64,000 bases of DNA from Trichomonas vaginalis G3 (taxonomy: Eukaryota; Parabasalia; Trichomonadida; Trichomonadidae), in assembly GCF_026262505.1 (NCBI RefSeq), contig NC_067203.1, positions 20,255,411-20,319,410 of the forward strand. Reading direction: 5' to 3'. The notes under the pieces are model-generated. The model searched no databases. It saw only the letters and a list, made by a program, of their open reading frames with translations, and was not told where the DNA came from. Of this stretch, positions 10,567 through 19,997 are shown piece after piece (positions within the stretch are counted from its first letter, which is position 1; each line of letters begins with the position of its first letter). The position numbers and the translations under genes were made by a program.

Positions 10567-11180
10567 CAAATTTCTGACATTCTCTCAAAAATTTTTGACA
10601 CTTTTCTTAATTTCACATTTTTCTAATGTCAAACTTTGAATTTCTTAAGGAAAAAAAAGTTATTATAAATCATTATATAGTGCATAATATGGCCGTTATA
10701 CCTTTTTGTTATTAAAATAAAGATTTGTTGATTTATTGCACTTGTGATGGTATACATTCAAATTTCTGACATTCTCTCAAAAAAAATGACACTTTTCTTA
10801 TGGGTGCTCTTACCACTTTCTGACACTCTCTCAAAAAGGGATATACGGGCGTGAAGGGGCATAGAAAATAAAATCTTATACAAGAAATTTGAGAGTGTGT
10901 CAGAAAGTGGTAAGTGCACCCTTTAATTTCACACTTTTTTAAAGTTAAACTTTGTATTTTTGAACGGAAAAAAAAGTTCACTATATAGTGTATAATATGG
11001 CTGTTATACCCCTTTTTTTGTTATTAAAATAAAGATTTGTTGATTTATTGCACTCTTGATTGTATACATTCAAATTTCTAATATTCTCTCAATTATTGAT
11101 CTGGAAAAAGTTGTTATAATTCAATGTGGAGTGCTTAATAATGGCTGTTATTGTTTTCTGCTATTGAAAGAATGATTTTT
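10567..11180. repeat. diverged tandem repeat of about 190 bp, nearly three units
   Basis: Units begin CAAATTTCT(G/A)A(C/T)ATTCTCTCAA at 10567, 10759 and 11071. Units share an A-run, TATAGTG(C/T)ATAATATGG(C/T)(C/T)GTTATACC, and AAATAAAGATTTGTTGATTTATTGC. Unit two is longer by about 125 bp only because a MITE lies in it. Unit three is decayed. No coding role was seen. Confidence 0.75.
10801..10922. mobile_element. 122-bp PIF/Harbinger-like MITE
   Basis: Arms of 34 bp at 10802-10835 and 10888-10921 are inverted repeats with very few mismatches, starting GGGTGC. The element is flanked by TTA (10798-10800 and 10923-10925). The neighbouring unit of the tandem repeat reads straight through CTTTTCTTAATTTCAC, which shows the unoccupied site and confirms the boundaries. 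A 3-bp TTA target duplication and G-rich termini are the PIF/Harbinger (Tourist) pattern. Confidence 0.7.
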
Positions 11181-12533
11181 TAGTCTAAACAAATCTTCTT
11201 GGCAAAATCGGCATTTGACAAGTTTCTAAAGAAATCATAATTTTTCTGTTAGATCTTATTTAAATTCTTTACGATATTGAAGCTCCATCGTTATTCTTTT
11301 CAATATAATGAAGTAAATTGTTTTCCCAAATGACTAGTCGCTCATAGAGACTATTCGAAATGTATGACAAAATATATTCCATTCCTTCTGGAAATTTTAA
11401 GTGCTGGAATGTTTGATTCATTTTACTCGTTCCTGAAGCAATCAATATTTTCCAGAATCGAAATTTGCAAGCGACGCTCAGGATAGATGTCCTGTTTGAA
11501 TCGAGCAAAGATGTATAAAAAAATTTGAATCAATTACATGCCACCACATTTGCATGGGTCATTTATAGAAACTCGTGCATTTCCTTAACAATATAAATGG
11601 ACAAAAAAACTATCTTTCGACTAGAATGGACTGAAATTCTGCTGAAACTTAATATGATTTATCATATGATTGAAAGCATTTTCATATATAAATGAATTTA
11701 CAATTACAGTGATGCGAATTTGGGATATTGCAAGTATAATATTTTCATCAAATATATTGAGTTAATATTCAAACAAATTTATATTAATTGTATTTTGAAC
11801 AGATTTAATCTATCAAACAATACGCATGACTTAGTCATTAATTGTAGTGAATGATGCGGCTTTTTTAATTTGAGTTTATATCTTCAAGTGAGAGTAATTT
11901 TACTTTCCAAATAGCAATATTCAGTATATCAATTTGACTTTTTCCAGAGCCTAAGATATTGTTATTATTAATGAAGATAAACATTAGCTCTATTATTTTA
12001 TATTTAACTTTGGTTTTAAGATATTTGGACATAATAAATCATAATTAATTTCCTAACAAAAGAGAACTAATGCATCAAATACAGAGAATTTGCGAATTAA
12101 AAAATAAAGATTATCAAACACCAAGTATTTTTGGTGAATTTTTATGTAACTAAGATTACCGCAGTACTGGCAATCTATGAGATGAACTAAAGATCTTATA
12201 AAAAAATAAAGTTTTCAAAATAGCGTCTTTTGCAATATCTACTGAATAAAGATGTATTTCATGTGGAAATCGAAATTGAGCGTGGTTGTGATGACGATAA
12301 AAATTATGATGCAAAACCAGATCATATTTGCACATTGAAAAGCAATTAAAAAAAATTGGATAACTTGCTTGTATTCATATATATATCATTATTAAGTAAT
12401 ATTTAACTTCAGGCTTTTCTATTCAAAAAAATTGATTGTACTCCTTTGTAATGAAATTATTGCTTTGATATATTCCCGATAAAATTACACACTTTTTATT
12501 CTTATTATTTTTTCTGAAGATCAGAATCTTATT
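11181..12533. other. intergenic region, no convincing gene
   Basis: AT-rich with stops throughout, except one minus-strand frame at 11269-11508 (79 codons, containing FPEGMEYILSYISNSLYERL). That frame has protein-like composition and might be the relic of a host gene, but no family is recognised and no partner exon or start context supports it. Confidence 0.4.
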
Positions 12534-13787
12534 ATGTTTTCTTTCTTTTTAACTTCCGTTATCTGCGAAATTTTAACTGGTGAACAAAGAAGCAGTGTTT
12601 ACAAGAGCAAAATATATGGAGATTTCACAGTTGAAGATTGTTATTTTAAAAGCGTAGGCGGATATATGTCAAAAGCACCTCTATACGTCGGATCAGATTC
12701 CACAGATTATAATGTAAAGCTATTACGTTCATACTTTGTCGATTCTCGCAGTGATCCATCCGGATCTTTCTACTTTTGGAGTAAAATGAGATTACAAATA
12801 GAAATGGTAGGTGTCGAGAAATGCTATTGGGGTCAAGGAAAGACTAGCGCTGCTGGAAGAGTTGATTTGAAACAACCATTTACATTAAATATGTCTTCAT
12901 TCTCAGGTGACTATGGTGGCACTAAAAATCTTAACTTAGCTGCTGCATGCACAGTCACATCCATAAACATGTCAGGTTGCCAATCCGATGGTGGCTGGCT
13001 TACATATTCCTACGGAAATTTGTGCATTGGTAATGCACCTGATCCAGTAACTCTTAAATACTCAAACATTGAATCGTGCGAGTCAAACTGCGGTGTCCTA
13101 TACTTTGACAAGACGCAAGCATCAAATACAGTCAGTTTTTGTAATTTTATCAAAAATACGATGACAAGTCAATGTCTTATCTATGTAGAATCAGCAGTTT
13201 CTTCCGAAACTACAACACTTTCCAACTGTGTTGTTAACGGAAATATTCTTTCAGAAGGCGTTTCAGCTTTCTGGGGAAAGACTAAGCTGATTATTGTTGA
13301 ATGCACTGTTGACAGCTCCAGCTTCTATGAATCCGTTGAAGTCAAGAGCTGGACAGTTAAGAATGCAACCGCAATTCCAATGACTCTCTACGAAACAGTC
13401 AGCATCAAAGCTGTCATTGGCCAGAATGCAACATTCACTCCAGTTATTACGCCAAAACCAGCAGATCCATATTCTCCAAATTCACCAGGTGAACAAAAGC
13501 CAGCAGGAGACGGAACAAACACTACAAACTCAACAAGTGAAGCAAAGGAAGGATTTGCAAGCAAGAAATTAGGCCCGCTCCCAATGTGGGCTGTAATTGT
13601 AATCGGTGTCGTGGTTGTCGTCGCTGTTGTTGCAGGATATGTTGTTTATAGGATCATGACAAAGCCACAGAAGCACCACCATCATATTCATAAGCACAAA
13701 CATCGCAGCCAACACCATAATTACGACCAACCTCTTGAAGCTCAAAATTCAGAGCAACCTGATGAAGTTCCTAATGCAGCTGATTAA
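12534..13787 (+). CDS. single-pass surface protein, probable parallel beta-helix, His-rich cytoplasmic tail
   Basis: A 417-residue type I membrane protein. It begins with a short hydrophobic signal-like stretch (MFSFFLTSVIC). An ectodomain of about 300 residues follows, rich in Ser/Thr/Asn and with recurring short strands of the kind N-x-S-x-C-x-S/F-x-N and CxV-x-N, typical of right-handed beta-helix surface proteins such as the Pmp-like family of Trichomonas. The classic GGAI/FxxN pair is not clear. A Pro/Gly/Thr-rich stalk leads to a transmembrane helix at about 350-375 and a 42-residue tail with many His and basic residues. A role in adhesion is an inference. Confidence 0.6.
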   Translation: MFSFFLTSVICEILTGEQRSSVYKSKIYGDFTVEDCYFKSVGGYMSKAPLYVGSDSTDYNVKLLRSYFVDSRSDPSGSFYFWSKMRLQIEMVGVEKCYWGQGKTSAAGRVDLKQPFTLNMSSFSGDYGGTKNLNLAAACTVTSINMSGCQSDGGWLTYSYGNLCIGNAPDPVTLKYSNIESCESNCGVLYFDKTQASNTVSFCNFIKNTMTSQCLIYVESAVSSETTTLSNCVVNGNILSEGVSAFWGKTKLIIVECTVDSSSFYESVEVKSWTVKNATAIPMTLYETVSIKAVIGQNATFTPVITPKPADPYSPNSPGEQKPAGDGTNTTNSTSEAKEGFASKKLGPLPMWAVIVIGVVVVVAVVAGYVVYRIMTKPQKHHHHIHKHKHRSQHHNYDQPLEAQNSEQPDEVPNAAD

Positions 13788-14184
13788 GTTTATATCATTA
13801 TATGATTTGTTAATACAAAAACATGATATTAATTAAAAAAATAAAATTTATTAAATCTTTGTTTTTTCATTGTAATCATTTCTTAGAGTAGAATGTCCTT
13901 TCCACTACAACCCATGTCCAAAAATTGTCTTCTGAATCAAATTCTCATTGAAATCCCTAAAAAAGGTGACTTAAACTATGAAAATCATGGATTTCTTATG
14001 GCCTTAGCATGTATTTTATTAACCATAATGCAAAATATTATAATGTTCAGCATTCTTTCCATAAAATTTTATGGTTCTTCAGAATTTTCATAAAATTTAT
14101 GCAGAAAGTTGTATCGATTCTTGATACTGAATCTAATTACTCATGAAAATTTTTAAAATTTGTGGCCATCTGAACCTTTTCAAA
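13788..14184. other. intergenic region before RPS23
   Basis: Holds the 3' end of the surface-protein gene (ATTAAAAAAATAAAATT near 13833) and the RPS23 promoter. A 66-codon open frame at 13893-14093 has no protein-like features and is not called. Confidence 0.5.
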
Positions 14185-14619
14185 ATGGGTAAATCCAAGG
14201 CATGCGGTCGTCTCGCAGCTCGCAAGCTTCGTCTTGCACACAAGTCAAACCTTTGGGCTTCTAACGCCTACCGTCGTTCTCTCGGTACTTCAATTTACAA
14301 GACACCACTCGAAGGTACATCAATGGCTTCTGGCATTGTCGTCGGCAAGGTTGCCGTCGAAGCTAAGCAGCCAAACTCAGCTATTCGTAAGGCTGTCCGT
14401 GTTCAGCTTAAGAAGAACTCAAAGGTTGTTACAGCATTCGTTCCACGCGATGGTTCCCTTCGTCTTATTGATGATAACGATCGTGTTCTCATTGCTGGTA
14501 TGGGTCGTTCTGGCCGTTCTGTCGGTGACCTTCCAGGATGCCGCTTCAAAGTTATCAAAGTCGCTGGTTTCTCACTCCTTGCCCTCTGGCTCGGAAAGAA
14601 GGAAAAGCCGCGCAGCTAA
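14185..14619 (+). CDS. RPS23: 40S ribosomal protein S23 (uS12)
   Basis: 144 residues, the usual eukaryotic length. It begins [10 protein letters not shown] and holds the uS12 decoding-centre loop [14 protein letters not shown], followed by [29 protein letters not shown] and the terminus GKKEKPRS, all characteristic of S23. The protein sits at the small-subunit decoding centre and governs accuracy. An in-frame ATG exists 42 bases earlier, but the family N-terminus fixes the start at 14185. Codon use is much more GC-ending than in the neighbours, as expected for a highly expressed gene. The stop TAA reads TAAA, the usual overlap with the poly(A) signal in this lineage. Confidence 0.98.
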   Translation: MGKSKACGRLAARKLRLAHKSNLWASNAYRRSLGTSIYKTPLEGTSMASGIVVGKVAVEAKQPNSAIRKAVRVQLKKNSKVVTAFVPRDGSLRLIDDNDRVLIAGMGRSGRSVGDLPGCRFKVIKVAGFSLLALWLGKKEKPRS

Positions 14620-15175
14620 ATTGTCAGAAGACTCTCTTACAATAAAATGATAAAAATTTTTTGATAAAAAATACAAAAATTTCGAAATTACAAGATGTGT
14701 TATTATCAATTTCTATTTGTTATTAGATGGATATTAATACTACAATATGAATTTTGAGAATTACAATATGATTAGAAATTTTTCAAAAATTATCAAGTCA
14801 AAAACTTGTAAAAAATGATGCTTATTCTTTTTATGTGTAATTATATTGAAATGATCCATTCTCTACCTAATGTTAAATAAGATATTCAGACTTAATAAAA
14901 TTATGCACAACATCATAGCAGTTAAGATTAAATAGAGATTACCTAGTGTTTGCATGGATGGTAACATAATTTACAAGTATGATAAGTCTTAGTAATCAAA
15001 ATTCAATTCAATAATTTGATTTTCCACATAAATGATATTAAATTACTGACCTTTTTCCCATTTATATCTCCTCAAAGTGTCAACAGAAATAGGAATGGCC
15101 TCTAAATAAAGATATTTCACATTCACAAAGCATAATAGAAAACCTGACATCTCTAAAAGAGAAAAAAAAAATTAA
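14620..15175. other. intergenic region, nothing recognised
   Basis: About 550 bp of AT-rich DNA with an AATAAAATG tail of RPS23 at its start and the beta-adaptin 5' region at its end. No RNA gene or repeat was seen. Confidence 0.6.
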
Positions 15176-17323
15176 ATGAATATGAACTTTAAATATGAAG
15201 GCGGAGGTAACACCGAACTTGCCCAATTAAGGGATAAATTAGATGGAAATGACCCAAGTAAGAGAAAGGATGCCGCAAAATATGTTGTTTCTCTCATGAG
15301 AGCCGGAGAAAATATGCAAAATGTCTTTTCAAGCATGCTTCGTTGCGTTAAAACAGATGATATCGAACTTAAAAAACTTGTTTATTTATATTTAGTTCAT
15401 TACTCTCCACACGAACCTGAACAAGCAATTATGGCAGTAAATACTTTCATCAAAGATGCTGATGATTCAAACCCATTAATCAGAGCTCTCGCTATTCGTA
15501 ATATGTGCAGAATCAAGCTTGAAAATGTTGGTGAACACATGATTCAACCTTTAATGAAATCATTGAAGGATCAAGACCCATATGTAAGGAAGACAGCAGT
15601 CTTTGGTGTTGCAAAACTTTACGATTTCATACCAGAATCTGTCGAAAATTCAGGTTTATTCAAAACATTACTTTCTTTACTCAAAGACGACAATCCATTA
15701 GTTGTTGCCAATACCACAGCTGTTATTCTTGAAATTAATGAACGTAGATCTACCCCAATTTTCCACTTAAACAGTGAAACAATTGGCCCAATGTTATCAG
15801 CGATTTCTTCATGCTCCGAGTGGTGCCAAACAACACTATTAGACTCGCTTTCTCATTACAAACCAGAAACTCACGAAGATGCTACATTTTTAATCGATCG
15901 TCTCATTCCATTCCTAAAGAGCTCTAATCCAGCCGCCGTTATAGGCTCATTCAAATGCATATTCTTATTTATGGAGCTAGATCAACGTAATCCTGTCGAT
16001 TTATTCCCACAAATCATTCCTCCATTTATTACCTTAGTTGCATCAAGCGACAACGAAATACAATACGTAGTTTTACGTACTCTTTCACTTTTCGTACTCA
16101 AATATCCGAAAGCTCTCGCAAAAGAGTACAGAATTTTCTTCTGCAAATACAACGATCCAAACTACGTCAAAATAGAAAAACTCGACATCCTTGTTACTAT
16201 TTGCAGCTCGCAGACCGCTCAAATGGTACTGGATGAGCTCCAGGAGAACTGTAATTCAGTTGATGTTGCTTTTGTTCAAAAAAGTGTCAGAGCCATTGGC
16301 CAGATTGCCGTTAAGATCGAAGCATCAGCTCGCCGATGTGTAGACATCCTTGTCCAGCTTGTACAAGGCAAAGCGGACTACGCTCTCGAAGAAGCAATAA
16401 TTGTTATGACAGATATCCTCCGAAAGTACCCAGGAGTGTTCGAAAACGTCATTGGAACAGTTTGCCAGTCCTTGGAGAACGTAAAAGCACCGCGCGCCAA
16501 AGCTGCAGGAATTTGGATTCTTGGAGAGTACAACAGACTCATCGAACACGTTGATATGTTGTTAGATCCATTCCTTGATACCTTCCATGACGAAGAACCG
16601 CTTGTACAACTCCAGTTACTCGTTGCATTCGTAAAAGTTTACTTAGAAAAGCCGGATCAAACGAAAGACCAGTTACAGTTCATCTTAAACGAGGCTACAA
16701 AGGCTGGAAATGTACCTGATGTTCGCCAAAGAGCACTTCTCTACTGGAAATTGTTGATGAGTGAAGGAAATGTCGCAAAAGATGTTGTTGTGTTCTCGAA
16801 GGATACTGTTGTTCACTCAGGTGTATCATATACTGATGAAGTTCTTACAGAACTTATCAGAAATATGGGATCTGTATCCGGAGTATTACATATCGTCCCT
16901 GGCGACTTCATTAAGAGACAGAAATTCGTTCCAGATGATAATAATGACACAGATGATGAAAGAAATTACAAAATGCTTAAAGTTTGGATCAAAACTCCAC
17001 AAAATCAAACTTTGGAGTGCAATTTCCTTTCATTAGAAATTGATTACGATCCAACAAGCATATACTTAAGAATTACAAACAAAACACCTGAAAAATTGTC
17101 AAATTTGCAATTCGCGATGAGTCGTAATAGCCAAGGACTCATAATCGCCGGTGCACAGTCATTCCCGCCGTTCATTGAGCCACAACAGTCTGCTACAGCT
17201 GTTATCCCTGTAATGGTTGACCAAACAACCGTTGATAGCCTTGCACAACAAGTGCAGTTAGCTGTTAATACTAACGCTGGCGTTGTATTCTCGGCTGATA
17301 CAATCCCTTCAATATATGTCTAA
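15176..17323 (+). CDS. beta-adaptin, large subunit of an AP clathrin-adaptor complex
   Basis: A 715-residue beta subunit of an AP-1/AP-2-type adaptor, which works in vesicle coats at the trans-Golgi or plasma membrane. The trunk (about 10-560) is a HEAT/armadillo solenoid containing the adaptin signatures KRKDAAKYVV, DDIELKKLVYLYLVHY, NPLIRALAIRNMCRI, DPYVRKTAVFGVAKLYD and RAKAAGIWILGEY. A short acidic linker (about 600-620) leads to a C-terminal beta-sandwich ear-like region (625-715, LSNLQFAMSRNSQGL). The protein is shorter than animal beta1/beta2 (about 940), chiefly through a very short hinge, and no clathrin-box (LLNLD-type) motif is visible. AP-1 versus AP-2 cannot be settled by eye. 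The start is ATG 15176; a second in-frame ATG follows six bases later. Confidence 0.93.
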   Translation: MNMNFKYEGGGNTELAQLRDKLDGNDPSKRKDAAKYVVSLMRAGENMQNVFSSMLRCVKTDDIELKKLVYLYLVHYSPHEPEQAIMAVNTFIKDADDSNPLIRALAIRNMCRIKLENVGEHMIQPLMKSLKDQDPYVRKTAVFGVAKLYDFIPESVENSGLFKTLLSLLKDDNPLVVANTTAVILEINERRSTPIFHLNSETIGPMLSAISSCSEWCQTTLLDSLSHYKPETHEDATFLIDRLIPFLKSSNPAAVIGSFKCIFLFMELDQRNPVDLFPQIIPPFITLVASSDNEIQYVVLRTLSLFVLKYPKALAKEYRIFFCKYNDPNYVKIEKLDILVTICSSQTAQMVLDELQENCNSVDVAFVQKSVRAIGQIAVKIEASARRCVDILVQLVQGKADYALEEAIIVMTDILRKYPGVFENVIGTVCQSLENVKAPRAKAAGIWILGEYNRLIEHVDMLLDPFLDTFHDEEPLVQLQLLVAFVKVYLEKPDQTKDQLQFILNEATKAGNVPDVRQRALLYWKLLMSEGNVAKDVVVFSKDTVVHSGVSYTDEVLTELIRNMGSVSGVLHIVPGDFIKRQKFVPDDNNDTDDERNYKMLKVWIKTPQNQTLECNFLSLEIDYDPTSIYLRITNKTPEKLSNLQFAMSRNSQGLIIAGAQSFPPFIEPQQSATAVIPVMVDQTTVDSLAQQVQLAVNTNAGVVFSADTIPSIYV

Positions 17324-17822
17324 AGTTAAATAAAATTATGAATTTTTTTTTTATTGTGTTAAATTCAAATTAACTAATGCCAGTATGAAATATTTGTAAA
17401 TGAAATTATAAACATAAGAACATTTTAGATTTCATTAAAAAAAATATTATGATCTCAAAATTATATCATAAAAACTAACCTAAAAAATGTATTGACAAAT
17501 CTGACTCTCAATAGCTAAAAGAAATATGATATTAAAATGCAATATATATGATAATGAGTTTATATTTATATGAATTGTATGATAAAATTAATGATGATAT
17601 TGGAATAAATTCAAGTTATTAGTTACTTTTAATCTATACAATATAAATGAAGAATATTATTCATTCATTTACTAATGTTTGATTGATATCAAATTGATTC
17701 TTGAAATTTATTAACTTTATCATAAGAAAAGTTTGTGAATAAAATTGACTAATGGTAATAAACATATGTCATAGATGAATGCTAGTAGATTCAAAATGTA
17801 ACAATGTTATAAACATAATTTT
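17324..17822. other. intergenic region between convergent genes
   Basis: About 500 bp of very AT-rich DNA between the ends of the adaptin and hydrolase genes. TAAATAAAA near 17328 is a likely poly(A) signal. Nothing else was seen. Confidence 0.6.
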
Positions 17823-18035
17823 TTAATAGTTAAGTTCAGATGTGAACTCCGCAATTAAATTATTGACAATTTCAGGAGCTTCTGTAGGAGGGAAGTGTTT
17901 GAACTTCTCTTTTAATATGTACTTGATATTTGGAAGAGTATTAACAAATTCATGAACAAATTCTTCTGGCGAAATATTGTCATCCTTCGAATGCAATATC
18001 CAAACTTTTTGGGTAACCAATTTCTTGACTTCTTC
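17823..18035 (-). pseudogene. alpha/beta hydrolase, C-terminal part (gene split by Polinton insertion)
   Basis: The end of a host hydrolase whose first 200 codons lie at 56911-57510. This part begins at the duplicated GAAGAA and encodes EEVKKLVTQKVWILHSKDDN, with the fold's acid in SKDDNISPEEF and the catalytic His in KFKHFPPTEAPE. It therefore supplies two members of the Ser-Asp-His triad, while the Ser is on the far fragment. The two parts are now 38.9 kb apart, with 38.9 kb of Polinton DNA between them. Neither should give an active enzyme. Confidence 0.85.
18030..18035. repeat. left target-site duplication TTCTTC of the outer Polinton
   Basis: Six bases matching 56911-56916 exactly. A 6-bp duplication is the Polinton rule. 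Confidence 0.9.
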
Positions 18036-18239
18036 AGTAGTATGATAGGATGGGTTGTGTGACTTTTTTTGTTGCATCTATATATAGACGATACATTAAA
18101 ATATTTATATACTAAACACATTTTAAAAAATTAACATTAATTTTAAAATAATTTATCTTTTATCTTTTATAAAAGAAGCTATATATAGATGATGTCAGAT
18201 ATTCCGCGATTAATTAAACATTGTTTAAATCCTGAATGG
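18036..18239 (+). repeat. left terminal inverted repeat of the outer Polinton
   Basis: 204 bp, apparently identical in inverted orientation to 56707-56910. It includes the first codons (MMSDIPRLIKHCLNPEW) of the gene that is complete at the right end. Confidence 0.92.
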
Positions 18240-18572
18240 AATCAATGGAGTCATAATCAAAGACCTCATAAACGAGTAAAAGAAATTAGAAATAATTATT
18301 TTCATGAATAAAAGATTCACTACCATAATGAAATAAAAAATAAAAAAATAAACTTTAAAAATTCATGTCTCAGAATCAACATTGAACTTTAAGAAACTAA
18401 TGATTATTTGAATTTATGATATCAATTATTTGATTTATTCTTTCTTCAATCTCTTCTATTCTTTTTGTTAAATCATCAATTTTCATTAATGAGGTGATTC
18501 TTGATTGAGGAATAGATTTCAAACTAACCACTCCTTTCATTTTTGAAATTTTGAATCCATCAACTTTAAACA
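18240..18572. other. outer Polinton, left subterminal segment
   Basis: Holds a partial relative of the right-end two-repeat protein gene on the plus strand (to about 18311), then on the minus strand the part of a small coiled-coil gene (relative of 36327-36707) into which the inner Polinton inserted. No other gene was seen. Confidence 0.7.
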
Positions 18573-18578
18573 TTTTAT
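18573..18578. repeat. left target-site duplication TTTTAT of the inner Polinton
   Basis: Matches 37408-37413 exactly. The duplicated bases belong to the outer element. Confidence 0.9.
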
Positions 18579-18814
18579 AGTAGTATATGTGGAAGGGTTT
18601 TGTGACTTTTTTTGTAAACGTAAGAATTCATACAATATTGAACGATTTTGTATCATTTTTTTTAACATATGAAGTAAAAAATGTATGATTCTTACGGTTT
18701 TTATTCTTACGTTTTTGAATAAATCAAGATTTAAAAAATTGACTTCTTACGTAAAATTAAAACTAAGTTAAATTTATTTTTGAATAATTTATTTTTTATT
18801 TAATGATAAATGAG
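18579..18814 (+). repeat. left terminal inverted repeat of the inner Polinton
   Basis: About 236 bp, matching 37178-37407 inverted with only small length differences. Its inner edge contains the start codon (ATGAGT) of the first gene. Confidence 0.9.
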
Positions 18815-19946
18815 TATAACAACTAATTCATTGAAATCTTTAAAGTTCACTAATTCAGAATTAGAAAATATTTTAGAAAATTTTGGAGACGGTTCTTATC
18901 CAACATATATGCAGAATGTGAAAGAGTTTTCCAGATTGTTGAATGAATTTAAATATAACGGACCAATTACTAAAAAGGCTATAATGAGATATTTATATCC
19001 CAAAAAAGTTGAAAAACAGGAGAATATTCCTCTTTATGGTCCAGAGGACCTGGGCTCAGAGAGCCTTGAAACACCTCCTGAATATTATGAAGAAAAAATT
19101 AAACAAGATGAATATTATAACGATGAGATTGAGAAATTGGAACAATTAAGAAATGAAATAGATGAAAGAATTAAGGAATTGAGAAATGCTGAGAATGAAG
19201 TAGAGGGTTTAATGAATATCCCAGCTTCAGAATCAGAAGTTCAAAAATCACATGAGGAAAGATATAAAAATTACTTTTTGGAATCTACTAAAAATTTATT
19301 AGATGGTGATATTGACGAAACACTTTCAGAAGAAGGCACAAAATTTATTCATAAACATAAGCTTCAGTTTATTGACGATGGAGATTATCCATGTATATTA
19401 CTTTCACCTCCTCTTGATTCTGAAAAATTCAAAAAAGCACTGAAAAACGTGACATATGCAACTAATACGATTAAGAAAGAAGATCATGATATTTACACAA
19501 ATTATTATTTAAATAAATGTACAGGTGTTGATAAAGTTTTTGATTTGTTAGATAAAATATCAAAAGAAACAATTGGTACATATAAAATTTTATGCGATTG
19601 TGGTTTCATTATTGAAGATATCAATAATGTTTCATATGAAAGAACAGCACCGAAGGAAGACGAAGTGGAAAGGTCTATACCATTCGTTATTAAGAATATA
19701 AAAGATATGAAAACTTATAAACATTATATTTATTCATTTATTTCAGAAAAAATGGAAGCAACCCATAAAACATCTTCTCATCATTTTATAGCTATTCATA
19801 CATTCCTTTTCAAAGTTGTGAAATTAAATAAGACAGGAATTAGATTTAATGTATCAGGGTACACATTCTTGAGTAAATTAAAATGTATTCATCACGTCGC
19901 AGATGATAAAAATTTATGTGTTCTTAATTCATTTTATGGGCTTTAA
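18810..19946 (+). CDS. Polinton protein of unknown function, 378 residues
   Basis: First gene of the inner Polinton, starting at the inner edge of the terminal repeat after GATAAATG. It looks whole. The N-terminal third has an alpha-helical region (LKFTNSELENILENF), then an acidic coiled coil (about 95-140, EKLEQLRNEIDERIKELRN). The C-terminal half is mixed with a Cys pair (KILCDCGF) and His-rich KTSSHHFIAIHTF. No protease, nuclease or polymerase motif was recognised. Its place next to polymerase B makes a replication or terminal-protein role conceivable, but that is only an inference. A broken relative is in the outer element at 54988-56096. Confidence 0.6.
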   Translation: MSITTNSLKSLKFTNSELENILENFGDGSYPTYMQNVKEFSRLLNEFKYNGPITKKAIMRYLYPKKVEKQENIPLYGPEDLGSESLETPPEYYEEKIKQDEYYNDEIEKLEQLRNEIDERIKELRNAENEVEGLMNIPASESEVQKSHEERYKNYFLESTKNLLDGDIDETLSEEGTKFIHKHKLQFIDDGDYPCILLSPPLDSEKFKKALKNVTYATNTIKKEDHDIYTNYYLNKCTGVDKVFDLLDKISKETIGTYKILCDCGFIIEDINNVSYERTAPKEDEVERSIPFVIKNIKDMKTYKHYIYSFISEKMEATHKTSSHHFIAIHTFLFKVVKLNKTGIRFNVSGYTFLSKLKCIHHVADDKNLCVLNSFYGL

Positions 19947-19997
19947 AAAATAAACTTTATTTTTATTTATTTTTTAATTTTTTTTATTCTTACATAA

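Noticed and set aside
10733-10981. 82-codon minus-strand frame
   Set aside because: Runs through the tandem repeat and MITE; no protein-like features.
13893-14093. 66-codon frame before RPS23
   Set aside because: AT-rich intergenic composition, no initiator and no recognisable motif.
14234-14650. 138-codon frame overlapping RPS23
   Set aside because: A frame shadow of the highly biased RPS23 codons.
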